Position numbers and translations under genes: made by a program
The notes under the pieces: generated by a model
Seen by the model: the letters and a program-made list of their open reading frames with translations, nothing else
Told to the model about the DNA's origin: nothing
Databases searched by the model: none
Shown here: positions 1 to 8,497 of the stretch, piece by piece
Layout of the letters: each line of letters opens with the position of its first letter
Numbering within the stretch: the first letter of the stretch is position 1
Source: Parcubacteria group bacterium ADurb.Bin192
GTDB taxonomy: Bacteria; Patescibacteriota; Patescibacteriia; 2-12-FULL-60-25
Direction: 5' to 3'
NCBI GenBank assembly: GCA_002070095.1
Contig: MWCR01000002.1
Coordinates: forward strand, 1-64,000
DNA: 64,000 nucleotides

Positions 1-2622
1 GCTGGCAAGCGGCCTGTAGAACTCCTCGGCGGGACGGAACCAATTCAAGGTGCTGTCACCATTGCTGGTTCCGATGTCCGCAATCCAGTCCCAACCATCA
101 AATGATTGGGATGACAGCAGATACTTGAAGGAAGACCGCTTGATCAAGGACATAAGCTCTTTACGTCCGGGGTACGTCTGAGACACCCAGCTTGACCCGT
201 TGCGCTGGAAACTGACTGCCTGCGCGTCTTGATTGGTATCAAGATAGAAACCGCCAACCATCACATCGCAAGCCGAAGTACCAGCAATCGATTCGAGACT
301 GCCCTTGAATACAGGCAATCCGACCTTGGCCCAGCTGATACCGTCCCAATGCGCCAGGGCAGCTGTCTGCTCGGAGGTCTGCTGGTGCCAATCGTAACCG
401 GAAGCGTAGACATTGGTCGTACCGGTAGCGTAAAACCCGGTTACATAGAACACTCTGTCGTTAGCCTCCAAGTAAGGCGTTTTGGTCAAGACCGTGCCGT
501 TCCACTTGAACACAGACGTAGGCCTCACACCTGTCCAGCTATTCCACTTGAATCCGAAGATCCAAACGTTCGAAGCGTCGAAGGCCCAGGCGGTCGTGGA
601 AGCGTAGCCCTCGGCTGACGGTGTGTTCAGACGCTGGAACTGCGAACCCGTCCACTTGGCCAGCACGATACTGCCCTGCGGCGCGTTGTGCTGGTTGTAA
701 ACCAAGTACACGTTATTCTGCACGCAGGTGATGGAGGTGCCTTCAGGCTTGCCCGGTACCGGAATCGGAACCGCAGTCCAGGTTCCGGTAGTCTTGCGCA
801 TGACCTCGATCTGATCATAGTCCCCGGTCACGACCCATTGGTCGCTGTCCGAGAAAGCACAGCCCTGCAAAACCCGCTTGGGCAGTTGTTGCGTGCTCCA
901 AGCCGAGCAATTCAAGGCGTCTCCGGTCAACTGAACCGACCCGCAAGTACCAAAGTTGTGCGAGCAGGCCGCCGTACCCCAGCAATCCGAATCAGCGCAA
1001 TCAACGTAGCCGTCGCAGTCATCATCCTTGCCATCTCCGCACTTGATCTCCTTGGCCGGCGTCACACACGCGTTCCACTGGCAGGTGGAAGTGTTGCACG
1101 CCTGAACGCCCTGGGAACCGCAAGCGGTCACGCAGGAACGGGTGTTGTTGGGCGTACCCGCGCACTCCATGCCCGGACCGTTGTCCACAATGCCGTCATT
1201 GTTGTCGTCCAGGGCGTTGCAGATTTCCGAAACCTGGCAGTTGGGGGCCAAAGCACAGTCCGGATCCTCACAATCCTTCTTGCCGTCGCAGTCATTGTCC
1301 AAGCCGTCCGAACAATTTTCCGGAGGCGGCTGGCAGGCCTGTGGCTGGCAATTGAGATTGCAGTATTGACTGCCGATAGATCCGCACGTGGTCACGCACT
1401 GGGTAGTGGTGTTGTACACGCAAGCGAATGGTTCATCCACCGCGCCATTACCATTGTCATCCAGCCCGTTGCAAGCATCTCCGATCTGACAAGTGAAAGC
1501 GCCCGGCGCCGAGGAATAGTTCCATTTGAAGGAACAGTCACAGCGGTATGCCGGATCACAAGGATGGTAGGCACCCGCGTACAGGCAATCCCAACCCACT
1601 TGAGGTGGTTCGCAGACGCAGGTGATGTGGTTGGCGCACTGCGGATCATTGCAGTCGGCCTGGTCGTCGCCGTTGTCATCCACGCCATTGTTGCAAATCT
1701 CGGACTGACAGCCGATGAAGTTCATCTGGCAGTCATAGTCCGCGCAGTCAACCTGACCATCGCAGTCATTGTCCAAGCCGTCCGAACAGTTGGACTCCGT
1801 AACTGCAACCTTGGCGCAGGCATTCCACTTGCAGGTAGAGGTGTTGCAAGACTGCGTCCCGGGCAGAGGCGTAGATCCGCACATGAAGACGCAGGACTGG
1901 CTGTTGCCGGCCACACCCGCGCACTCCATGCCCGGACCATTGTCCACAATGCCGTCATTGTTGTCGTCCAGTCCGTTGCAGACATCGATCTTGCAGTTGA
2001 CCGCTTGATAGCAATCCGGATCTTCACAATCCTTCTTGCCATCCCCATCGTCATCCGCGTTGTTGTCGCAGACTTCGGGCGGGGGCGGGGGCGCGTCGAA
2101 CGTACCGGTCTCTTGCACCTGTCCGCCGTCAACATCTGCATCCGGTTCAGCTTCGGGCTGCACATCGGGCACATCCGCGTCGGCGTCAGGTCCGGCGTCA
2201 ATCTGGGGACAGCCGGCATGCGAAATACCTGAATCGCTGTTCATGGCCCACAGGCCTTCCCAGCAAATCAAGTCTCCGCACAGCAAACCTTCGGGCGAAC
2301 ACGGATCACAAACACTGTGTTCACAATCCGCATCCGGCTCCGCGTCCACATCCGGTTCAGCTTCGGGCTGAACATCGGGCGCATCCGCGTCGGATTCAGC
2401 ATCCACACCGGTGTCATTCCCAACTTCCTTGGCATCCGGTTCGGCTTCGGGTTGAGCGTCAGGCACATCTGCATCCGTGTCAGGTCCGGCGTCACCGGCC
2501 TCGGGTTGAGGGTTGGGGTTATAATTTTGCGTTTCCGCTCCTCCGCCGCAACCCACCAGGGCCGCCGCGACGAACAGAAGACAAACCAACACAGCGATCA
2601 GCTTGGTTGAGTTACGGTTCAT
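1..2622 (-). CDS. Cys/Asp-rich surface lipoprotein with MopE-type modules (partial, 3' end off window)
   Basis: The frame is open from ATG 2622 to the left edge (874 codons, no stop), so the C-terminus lies outside. AGGAGG sits 5 nt before the ATG. Residues 1-25 are a lipoprotein signal: basic start, hydrophobic core, lipobox L22-V-G-C25. Residues 26 to about 180 form an Asp/Pro/Glu-rich linker with three near-copies of a DADxPDxQPEAEPD repeat. Residues about 183-560 hold eight Cys-rich modules of two alternating kinds: CSDGLDNDCDGxxDCxDxDC, and CNxLDDNxDGxVDNGPGMEC followed by a Cys-rich tail. These resemble the putative metal-binding motif of MopE-type proteins, with DxDxDG loops that suggest Ca2+ binding. 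Residues about 565-874 carry W-x-G/HWDGxSW-type beta repeats like those in deltaproteobacterial or myxobacterial surface proteins. The DNA looks richer in G+C than its neighbours, which could mean transfer. Function is unknown; a surface adhesin or binding protein is an inference. Confidence 0.85.
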   Translation of the reverse strand, partial: MNRNSTKLIAVLVCLLFVAAALVGCGGGAETQNYNPNPQPEAGDAGPDTDADVPDAQPEAEPDAKEVGNDTGVDAESDADAPDVQPEAEPDVDAEPDADCEHSVCDPCSPEGLLCGDLICWEGLWAMNSDSGISHAGCPQIDAGPDADADVPDVQPEAEPDADVDGGQVQETGTFDAPPPPPEVCDNNADDDGDGKKDCEDPDCYQAVNCKIDVCNGLDDNNDGIVDNGPGMECAGVAGNSQSCVFMCGSTPLPGTQSCNTSTCKWNACAKVAVTESNCSDGLDNDCDGQVDCADYDCQMNFIGCQSEICNNGVDDNGDDQADCNDPQCANHITCVCEPPQVGWDCLYAGAYHPCDPAYRCDCSFKWNYSSAPGAFTCQIGDACNGLDDNGNGAVDEPFACVYNTTTQCVTTCGSIGSQYCNLNCQPQACQPPPENCSDGLDNDCDGKKDCEDPDCALAPNCQVSEICNALDDNNDGIVDNGPGMECAGTPNNTRSCVTACGSQGVQACNTSTCQWNACVTPAKEIKCGDGKDDDCDGYVDCADSDCWGTAACSHNFGTCGSVQLTGDALNCSAWSTQQLPKRVLQGCAFSDSDQWVVTGDYDQIEVMRKTTGTWTAVPIPVPGKPEGTSITCVQNNVYLVYNQHNAPQGSIVLAKWTGSQFQRLNTPSAEGYASTTAWAFDASNVWIFGFKWNSWTGVRPTSVFKWNGTVLTKTPYLEANDRVFYVTGFYATGTTNVYASGYDWHQQTSEQTAALAHWDGISWAKVGLPVFKGSLESIAGTSACDVMVGGFYLDTNQDAQAVSFQRNGSSWVSQTYPGRKELMSLIKRSSFKYLLSSQSFDGWDWIADIGTSNGDSTLNWFRPAEEFYRPLAS

Positions 2623-2633
2623 GTTATCCTCCT

Positions 2634-2692
2634 GCGCTTTTTTAGCGCTTTATTCCATTGTCGAGTTACGACACTGCCTCCAAAAATTGGAG
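2634..2692 (-). promoter_or_regulatory. Two hairpins in the 5' leader of the lipoprotein gene
   Basis: Stem 1 pairs 2678-2683 (ctccaa) with 2687-2692 (ttggag). Stem 2 pairs 2634-2638 (gcgct) with 2644-2648 (agcgc) and lies directly upstream of the AGGAGG ribosome-binding site. Such a stem could shape access to the site or protect the transcript. A regulatory role is inference. Confidence 0.35.
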
Positions 2693-2705
2693 CGAGCAAT
2701 GTACT

Positions 2706-2734
2706 ACTACAGCATAAAACAAGGCCCGTGTCAA
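2706..2734 (-). promoter_or_regulatory. Putative sigma70-like promoter of the lipoprotein gene
   Basis: On the minus strand TTGACA (2734-2729) is followed by a 17-nt spacer and TGTAGT (2711-2706). The -35 matches consensus and the -10 is weak. It would give a leader of roughly 75 nt carrying two hairpins, unlike the very short leaders elsewhere in the window. Confidence 0.5.
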
Positions 2735-2785
2735 GGCAAGACAGGCAAAATAAAATTACGAATTACGAATTATAAATTATTAATT

Positions 2786-2815
2786 AAAAAAACTTGGAAT
2801 ACTCCAAGTTTTTTG
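2786..2815. terminator. Bidirectional rho-independent terminator
   Basis: An 8-bp stem, 2791-2798 with 2803-2810 (aacttgga/tccaagtt), has a 4-nt loop and is flanked by an A run and a T run, so it can act on either strand. It lies 15 nt past the stop of the minus-strand gene at 2831 and separates that gene from the lipoprotein gene. Confidence 0.8.
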
Positions 2816-2830
2816 GCTTAATTATATCTT

Positions 2831-3535
2831 TTATTCCAATTCAATACCCGTATCTTCGGAAACTTCTTCTTCCACCGCAGACTCTTCGATCGGCGGCGGG
2901 ACAGGTTCAGGTTGAACGACTATTTCAGGTTGTTGATAAACAATCACCTCTTTGGCTGAAAAACTTTCTTTTAATTTAATATCTTCATCAGCTGTGACAG
3001 ATACATTCTGACCGGCTTTAATGTCTTTAAGAGAAATTGTCTTTTCCGTATACGGCAGCGGAGGCGGCACATCACCGGTATTACGGGACCAAGCCTCGAT
3101 TTTCCTTGATTGTTCTTCCGGAGACAAAGGCGTTCTCATGAGAAATTTAGTCTGCTCATCCACCATGGCCGTGCGCTTTAAAGAAACACCGTCCACGATT
3201 TCATCCACATCCAAATTGTCAGCCAAAACCACCAATTGTTTGTCATTGATGGACTCAACCGTGCCGGACAAGCCCATGACAGGCATGCCTTCGGGCAAGG
3301 GCGCCATTCTTTGATATTTGGATCTGGCGGCCAAATAACCGGCCTTATATCCGTCCTCAAATGATTGGCCAAACAAAACCTGATCTATGGCCGGAATGCC
3401 CGAGCCGCCGCTTGAAGACAGACGTTTATTTTGAACCCAAGAATTCAAAATAATCAAAATTAAAGCCGTAAACACCACGGACACACAGAGTATGACCAAG
3501 ATGTACCGGCTCAAGGAGACTTTGTCGTTATTCAT
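2831..3535 (-). CDS. Unrecognised single-pass membrane protein (234 aa)
   Basis: I do not recognise this family. A short basic/polar N-terminus is followed by one strong membrane helix (about residues 11-31), then a Ser/Gly-rich stretch and an extracytoplasmic part. Around residues 85-200 are two beta-like stretches (LSGTVESI...LVVLADN and the KAGQNVSVTADEDI region) that resemble the small beta-barrel folds often labelled DUF5666 in candidate-phyla genomes; that link is tentative. The C-terminal 45 residues are Pro/Glu-rich and end acidic. The ATG at 3535 is the first in the frame, with no clear Shine-Dalgarno sequence. It lies 43 nt after the next gene upstream, probably in one transcript, and ends at a clear terminator. 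Confidence 0.7.
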   Translation of the reverse strand: MNNDKVSLSRYILVILCVSVVFTALILIILNSWVQNKRLSSSGGSGIPAIDQVLFGQSFEDGYKAGYLAARSKYQRMAPLPEGMPVMGLSGTVESINDKQLVVLADNLDVDEIVDGVSLKRTAMVDEQTKFLMRTPLSPEEQSRKIEAWSRNTGDVPPPLPYTEKTISLKDIKAGQNVSVTADEDIKLKESFSAKEVIVYQQPEIVVQPEPVPPPIEESAVEEEVSEDTGIELE

Positions 3536-3578
3536 AAATCATTGTTAATTCCATGGAAAAGCCAAAGGCCTTCCCTTG

Positions 3579-4106
3579 TTAATCGTTTTTAGCTTTGGGC
3601 CCCAAGGCCATAACCGCGATCGGCGCTATCAACCAAGCTGATTTGCCAAGATCGCTGATAAAAAAATCGCGCGTAAACTGACTGAAAGAGGCTAATATTT
3701 CGTTGGGCAAAAAGGACATGGTGATGCTTATCAGCAAACCGATTTGTAAAATACTGAACAAAATAACCTGCCACCATCTGCCGGAAGCATTGTTTTCACC
3801 AATCGTTTTTAGCAAAGCGCTGCGTGACAGCAAAAAAAACAAAACCACAAACACGCCCAAGAAAAATGAAATCTTGAGCACCACGCTTTCATTGATATTG
3901 AAGGCCAAATTTATCTGATTGATAATGGGCGCGTTGCCCACTACGGCCAAAGCCATATAAACCGCCACCATGATGACTATGATCCTGTCTCTGCCCAAAG
4001 AAAAGCCGTACAATAAAGAACCGATAACAAAAAATAAAAAGACAAAAAGATCCCAACTTGGCGCCGCCCAATTGATATTGGCTATAAAAGCCGAAACTGA
4101 ATCCAT
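3579..4106 (-). CDS. Unrecognised polytopic membrane protein (175 aa)
   Basis: The protein is almost wholly hydrophobic, with four or five likely membrane helices (about residues 18-36, 43-58, 75-95, 112-134 and 155-170) joined by short loops, and a basic C-terminus (GPKAKND). I see no catalytic motif and cannot name a family. It is the promoter-proximal gene of a two-gene unit with the single-pass protein at 2831-3535. The start at 4106 is supported by an extended -10 element only 8 nt upstream, which would make the mRNA nearly leaderless. Confidence 0.7.
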   Translation of the reverse strand: MDSVSAFIANINWAAPSWDLFVFLFFVIGSLLYGFSLGRDRIIVIMVAVYMALAVVGNAPIINQINLAFNINESVVLKISFFLGVFVVLFFLLSRSALLKTIGENNASGRWWQVILFSILQIGLLISITMSFLPNEILASFSQFTRDFFISDLGKSAWLIAPIAVMALGPKAKND

Positions 4107-4114
4107 ACCAAGAC

Positions 4115-4123
4115 ATTATAGCA
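4115..4123 (-). promoter_or_regulatory. Extended -10 promoter element, near-leaderless start
   Basis: The minus strand reads TGC-TATAAT, an extended -10 with a consensus hexamer at 4120-4115. Only 8 nt separate it from ATG 4106, so transcription should begin at or 1-2 nt before the start codon. No good -35 is visible, which extended -10 promoters tolerate. Confidence 0.6.
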
Positions 4124-4129
4124 CACCTG

Positions 4130-4746
4130 AAAACGCACATCACGTCCTTCGTCGCTCGTCCCAGTCGTCCTACGTCAAAACCGATATTGTCATTCCCGGC
4201 TAAACGGCTGATAGGCTTAATCAGCTAAATAATTAAATCGGGAATCCACCTTAAGCAACAATCAATAACAAACACACGTCCTACAACATGAAACACGTAG
4301 CATGTAACATGCAACAAACAACACAACGTCCCGCGTCTGCCCCGTAAAGGAGCGTAGCGGATTCTACGGGGTCCCGCGTCACCACCTCCATTGTCATTCC
4401 CTTGCCGCGCCCACCAGAGCTTTATCGATGAAGCTTAGGTGGGAAAAAGGGAATCCAGCACTTAAGAAACTGGATCCCCGCGTTCGCGAGGATGACAAAA
4501 AGAGGGACGTCATCCTGAATTCAGTTCAGGATCTCATAACTAAATCATTAAAATATCCTAATTCAAAACCAACGTTGTCGTTGCGAGGAATGAGTCCGAC
4601 GAGTGCCACGGCACGGCGTTCGCGAACTCCGTGCCGTGGCAATCTCGCTTGCAAGTTAGTTATCAAAGCAGATTGCCGCGTCATGATTACATTCCTCGCA
4701 ATGACAAATGATTTTAGCAACTGAATCCCTCATTTAAATAAATTTT
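4130..4746. repeat. Gene-free field of palindromes and ACGT/CATGT-word arrays
   Basis: No credible gene lies in these 617 bp. From left to right: an ACGTCC-type word array (4138-4180); the junction acgtcaaaaccgatattgtcatt (4172-4194); a palindrome with arms attcccg/cgggaat (4192-4255); a CATGTAAC/ACGTCCCGCGTC array (4266-4382); a palindrome with arms about 4396-4455; a CCCGCGTTCGCGAGG hairpin near 4475-4495; a stem atcctgaa/ttcaggat (4512-4519/4525-4532); and a nested 129-bp palindrome (4577-4705). Related elements recur at 5843, 6192, 42487 and 49276. They look like REP/MITE-like dispersed repeats. Confidence 0.8.
4577..4705. repeat. Nested REP-like palindrome
   Basis: Outer arms 4577-4592 and 4690-4705 (gtcgttgcgaggaatg/cattcctcgcaatgac) pair over 16 bp with one G-T wobble. 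Inside, 4605-4616 pairs perfectly with 4629-4640 (gccacggcacgg/ccgtgccgtggc), and a 10-bp palindrome gttcgcgaac lies at 4618-4627. A related element at 49417-49550 carries the same cacggcacgg insert. Confidence 0.8.
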
Positions 4747-5835
4747 TTACAGCCCGGACTTATTCAGTTCCTCCAAAAGCTTCTTCTGCTCACGAGTCAG
4801 CTTGGCCGGCACATAGGGCAAGGCGGTTACCAGATGATCTCCCCGGCTTTTGCCATTGGTATACGGAATGCCTTTGCCGCGCAGTTTAAAAATCGTACCC
4901 GCGGTCGTAGCGGCCGGAATTTTCAAATCAACCGGACCGTCAATGGTTTCAATATCAATGGATCCACCTAAAGCCATGACGGAAAACGGCACCTGAACGG
5001 CAGATAATATATCATTGCCCGCCCTCTCAAACACCGGATCTTTAGCTACTCTGACTCGAACATATAAATCACCGGCCAGTCCATCTCGCCCCGGAAACTC
5101 TCCTTCTCCGCTGACTCTCAAGGCTTCACCGTCATTCATACCGGCCGGAACCCGTATCTTTAAAGTCTTCTCGGTTTTATCCATACCCGTGCCGCTGCAA
5201 TGCCGACAGGGTTTTTCAATACGCTGACCAGTGCCTTGGCAATCCGGGCAAGCCACCACCGTATTCATAACACCAAAAATGGTGCGCTGCGTTTGTTGCA
5301 CCTTGCCCCGCCCCCCGCAAGTTTGGCAAGAGGATATTTTACCTACAGGGTCAGAACCTGTCCCCTTGCAAATGGGGCAAGGCGCGGGTTTATACAAACG
5401 TATCTCTTTCTCAACTCCAAAAACAGCCTCTTTAAAGCTTAATCTGATTTCTGTTTCAATGTCCCGCCCCCGCTTTTTTTTACCGCCCCGGCCGCCAAAG
5501 CCGAACATACCGCCCAAAACATCACCCAAATCACCGAAATCATCAACATTGATATTAAAACCCTGTCCAAAATCAAAACCCCCGAAGCCTTGAGCTCCGT
5601 TAAACCCGCCAAAGCCGCCCTGCTCAAAAGCAGCGGAACCGAATTGATCAAACTGCGCGCGCTTTTGTTTGTCGCCCAAAACCTGATAAGCTTCGTTCAC
5701 ATCCTTAAACTTCTGCTCATCTCCTCCGTTTTTATCCGGATGATATTGATGCGCCAAACGACGGTAAGCTTTTTTAATCTCTTCTTCCGAGGCATTTTTT
5801 TTCAAGCCCAGAATTTTATAATAATCTTTGGACAT
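4747..5835 (-). CDS. dnaJ: Chaperone DnaJ (Hsp40)
   Basis: DnaJ is the co-chaperone that stimulates DnaK ATP hydrolysis and delivers unfolded clients. The order is classical: a J domain (residues 1-66, HPD at 32-34), a Gly/Phe-rich linker to about 125, a zinc domain with four CxxCxGxG repeats (CPICKGTG, CQTCGGRG, CPDCQGTG, CRHCSGTG) and a C-terminal client-binding/dimer region. The length (362 aa) is normal for a type I DnaJ. I start it at 5835: AGGA lies just upstream and DnaJ proteins normally begin MSKDYY. The longer frame to ATG 5847 reads into a palindromic repeat. It is the last gene of the heat-shock cluster. Confidence 0.97.
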   Translation of the reverse strand: MSKDYYKILGLKKNASEEEIKKAYRRLAHQYHPDKNGGDEQKFKDVNEAYQVLGDKQKRAQFDQFGSAAFEQGGFGGFNGAQGFGGFDFGQGFNINVDDFGDLGDVLGGMFGFGGRGGKKKRGRDIETEIRLSFKEAVFGVEKEIRLYKPAPCPICKGTGSDPVGKISSCQTCGGRGKVQQTQRTIFGVMNTVVACPDCQGTGQRIEKPCRHCSGTGMDKTEKTLKIRVPAGMNDGEALRVSGEGEFPGRDGLAGDLYVRVRVAKDPVFERAGNDILSAVQVPFSVMALGGSIDIETIDGPVDLKIPAATTAGTIFKLRGKGIPYTNGKSRGDHLVTALPYVPAKLTREQKKLLEELNKSGL

Positions 5836-5842
5836 GTTTCCT

Positions 5843-5918
5843 GTCATTGCGAGCGATAGTCGAGAAATCCCTTAGATCAATCACCTCAAGCGATCTCTCC
5901 GCTGCGGTCGAGATGACA
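5843..5918. repeat. REP-like element between the DUF3467 gene and dnaJ
   Basis: The element runs from gtcattgcgagcgatagtcg to ggtcgagatgac, with inverted ends (gtcat/atgac and cgatctctcc/ggtcgaga halves). It fills nearly the whole gap between two genes of one transcript, so it is likely transcribed. Confidence 0.6.
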
Positions 5919-5920
5919 AT

Positions 5921-6187
5921 TTAGTTATTCAGTAATTTCGGTTCACCCGCTTCTTGAATCGGACCGAATTGTTTTTCGTACTTGTTAATATTGTCTTGCA
6001 TGGCATGCACAATGCGCTTCATGTGCGCCGGGCTCACGATCAGGCGCGAAACCAGCTCACCCATGGGCGGATGCGCGAACATAAAATCGAGCACAAATTC
6101 TTCTTTGGCATGCATCACCTGCATCATGTTGGCGTACCTGCCCTGCAAAAGATCGTCAGGGGCTTTAATGTTTAATTCGTTGGACAT
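5921..6187 (-). CDS. DUF3467 family protein (88 aa)
   Basis: This small soluble protein matches DUF3467 by its whole pattern: an N-terminal beta strand, GRYANMMQV, an acidic stretch leading to FVLDFMFAHPP, then VSRLIVSPAHMKRIVHAM and an amphipathic helix ending QFGPI. The family has no known biochemical role. Its place between dnaK and dnaJ in the CIRCE-controlled cluster suggests co-expression with the chaperones, but repeats on both sides mean it could have its own signals. The ATG at 6187 is the only sensible start. The length is usual for the family. Confidence 0.85.
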   Translation of the reverse strand: MSNELNIKAPDDLLQGRYANMMQVMHAKEEFVLDFMFAHPPMGELVSRLIVSPAHMKRIVHAMQDNINKYEKQFGPIQEAGEPKLLNN

Positions 6188-6191
6188 ATAT

Positions 6192-6339
6192 TATGATCGT
6201 CGCACGTCGCACGTCGCACGTCTCCCGATGCTGCGATCGGGATCCCGACCGAGTGTACGTTTTTTTGCGAGTGTCGGAACCAATCGTCCCACGTCAAGTT
6301 GAACAGACGCAGGACGCGGGACGAGCGACGCAGGACGTA
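6192..6339. repeat. ACGT-word array with tandem GTCGCAC copies
   Basis: Three perfect tandem 7-mers gtcgcac lie at 6199-6219, followed by gatcgggatcccgac (a near-palindrome) and an ACGTC/GACGCGGGACGAGCGACG array to 6339. The same gacgcgggacgagcgacg string recurs at about 42759 and 42871. It lies inside the dnaK-dnaJ cluster. Confidence 0.7.
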
Positions 6340-8265
6340 TTAGTCTTTCTTCTCTTCAAAATCAGCTTCTTTGGGCTGGTCGGCCTTTGGTTCCTCGGTT
6401 GATTCCTCAGCCTTCGGTTGTTCAGCCGGTTGCTCAGCTTGCTGTTGCTGTTGATACATAGCGGCGCCCACTTTTTGCGCTACGGTCGCCAATTCATCAG
6501 CCGCTTTTTTGATAGCTTCAACATCTTCCGAGTCTTTCAACTGTTTTAAAGCTTCCAATTTTTCTTCGGTCGCCTTCTTGTCTTCAGCGTTAACCTTATC
6601 GCCCGCTTCTTTGAGCATCTTTTCCGTGGTATAAACCATGGTTTCAGCCATGTTCTTGGTTTCAATCAATTCTTTGCGCTTTTTATCTTCAGCCGCGTGC
6701 GCTTCCGCGTCCTTTTTCATGCGCTCAATTTCTTCTTTGGACAAATTAGTGGAAGCGGTAATGGTTATCTTAGCCTCTTTATTGGTAGCCTTATCCATAG
6801 CTTTGACGTTTAAAATGCCGTTGGCATCAATATCAAAAGCCACTTCTATTTGAGGCACACCGCGCGGAGCCGGAGGAATTCCGGACAGGGTAAAACGGCC
6901 CAAACTTCTATTATCAGCCGCCATTTCACGCTCGCCTTGCAAAACCACGATCTCGACGGATGTCTGACCATCGGCCGCCGTGGAAAAAATCTGTTGCTTA
7001 GAGGTTGGGATGGTGGTATTGCGCTCAATCAGTTTGGTCATGACTCCGCCCATGGTTTCCAAGCCCAAAGACAAAGGCGTAACATCCAAAAGCAATAAGT
7101 CTCCTTTGATGTCGCCCTGCAAATTGCCGGCCTGCACAGCGGCTCCGATAGCCACCACTTCATCCGGATTCACGCTCACATTGGGTTTTTTGCCGAAAAA
7201 CTTCTCAACCGCGTTTTGCACCAACGGCATGCGCGTCATGCCGCCCACCAAAATGATTTCATTGATATCATTAGTGGACATCTTGGCATCTCCCAAAGCT
7301 TTCTTGCATGGTTCCAAAGTTTTATCCACCAAATCACCGACCAATTCTTCCATCTTGGCGCGCGTCAGCTTGAGCATCAAGTGTTTAGCTCCGCTTGAAT
7401 CGTTGGCGATGAAAGGCTGATTCAGTTCAGTCTCCATGGCCGTGGATAATTCTATCTTGGCTTTTTCAGCCGCGTCTTTAATGCGTTGTAAAGCAATCGG
7501 GTCATTGGACAGATCCAAACCTTCTTGCTTTTTAAATTCATCAATGGCCCATTTGATAATCACCTGATCAAAATCATCACCGCCCAAATGAGTATCTCCG
7601 TTGGTAGCTTTAACTTCCACCGTATTCTGTTGCGTAGCCTCATCAAAAGCCACCTCCAAAACAGACACGTCAAAAGTGCCGCCGCCCAAATCGTAAACCA
7701 CAATTTTTTCATCTTTCTTGCGGTCAAAGCCATAAGCCAAAGCCGCGGCCGTGGGCTCATTAATGATACGTTTGACCGTTAAGCCGGCAATCTCTCCGGC
7801 GACCTTAGTGGCCTGTCTCTGCGCGTCGTCAAAATAAGCGGGCACAGTAATAACCGCCTCCGTGATTTTTTCACCCAATCTGGCCTCGGCATCAGCCTTA
7901 AGTTTTTGCAAAACCATGGCCGAAATTTCTTCGGGTGAATACTCTTTGCCGTTCATGACCACTTTGACCGCGTCTCCCTGTTGCGTGATCTTGTAAGACA
8001 GCCAATTCTTGTCGCGCTGTACTTCCGCGTCATCCCAGCGCCGGCCAATCAAGCGCTTAACCGAAAACAAAGTATTTTGCGGATTAACGGCGGCCTGTCT
8101 TTTGGCCAGCTGTCCGATAAGTCTTTCGTTATTTTTGGAAATGGCCACCATGGACGGCGTGGTACGCGCCCCTTCGGCATTTTCTATGATTTTGGGCTGA
8201 CCTCCTTCAACCACAGCCATACAGGAATTGGTGGTTCCCAAATCTATACCCAGTATTTTGCTCAT
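6340..8265 (-). CDS. dnaK: Chaperone DnaK (Hsp70)
   Basis: This is the ATP-dependent Hsp70 that binds exposed hydrophobic segments and works with DnaJ and GrpE. The nucleotide-binding domain has the phosphate-1 loop [10 protein letters not shown] near the start, [10 protein letters not shown] around residue 195 and a phosphate-2 motif ([10 protein letters not shown]) around 340. The substrate domain follows from about 390 ([12 protein letters not shown]) and the helical lid ends in a Gln/Glu/Lys-rich tail typical of Gram-positive-like DnaK. Length (641 aa) is normal. The start at 8265 gives [10 protein letters not shown]. The 232-bp gap upstream, toward hsp20, is AT-rich with one REP-like fragment (about 8408-8480) and no obvious gene. 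Confidence 0.99.
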   Translation of the reverse strand: MSKILGIDLGTTNSCMAVVEGGQPKIIENAEGARTTPSMVAISKNNERLIGQLAKRQAAVNPQNTLFSVKRLIGRRWDDAEVQRDKNWLSYKITQQGDAVKVVMNGKEYSPEEISAMVLQKLKADAEARLGEKITEAVITVPAYFDDAQRQATKVAGEIAGLTVKRIINEPTAAALAYGFDRKKDEKIVVYDLGGGTFDVSVLEVAFDEATQQNTVEVKATNGDTHLGGDDFDQVIIKWAIDEFKKQEGLDLSNDPIALQRIKDAAEKAKIELSTAMETELNQPFIANDSSGAKHLMLKLTRAKMEELVGDLVDKTLEPCKKALGDAKMSTNDINEIILVGGMTRMPLVQNAVEKFFGKKPNVSVNPDEVVAIGAAVQAGNLQGDIKGDLLLLDVTPLSLGLETMGGVMTKLIERNTTIPTSKQQIFSTAADGQTSVEIVVLQGEREMAADNRSLGRFTLSGIPPAPRGVPQIEVAFDIDANGILNVKAMDKATNKEAKITITASTNLSKEEIERMKKDAEAHAAEDKKRKELIETKNMAETMVYTTEKMLKEAGDKVNAEDKKATEEKLEALKQLKDSEDVEAIKKAADELATVAQKVGAAMYQQQQQAEQPAEQPKAEESTEEPKADQPKEADFEEKKD

Positions 8266-8497
8266 AATTATCTGATTAAACTATTAGATATAAAATATTA
8301 AATTATTAAATTCAGGAAAACTTCGTTATTTATCTTCATGTATAAATTAGCGCGGCCTCACCTGATTTGTTATTTTTATTTGTAATTTGTTATTTAAGTA
8401 TTTCAGCGCCATGCCCGGCGCGATCCGAAACCCATCAAGCATAGATTCCGGACGGCGCGGGAATGACTGTTAGGTCATGCCCGTCAGATGATTTAAC

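Noticed and set aside
688-2232. A long plus-strand open frame (514 codons) over the lipoprotein gene
   Set aside because: It is the antisense shadow of the Cys-rich modules. The minus-strand frame has a signal peptide, a Shine-Dalgarno site and clear repeats; the plus frame has none of these.
5836-5847. Upstream start codon of dnaJ at 5847
   Set aside because: It lies in the REP-like element; MSKDYY at 5835 has AGGA upstream and matches the family start.
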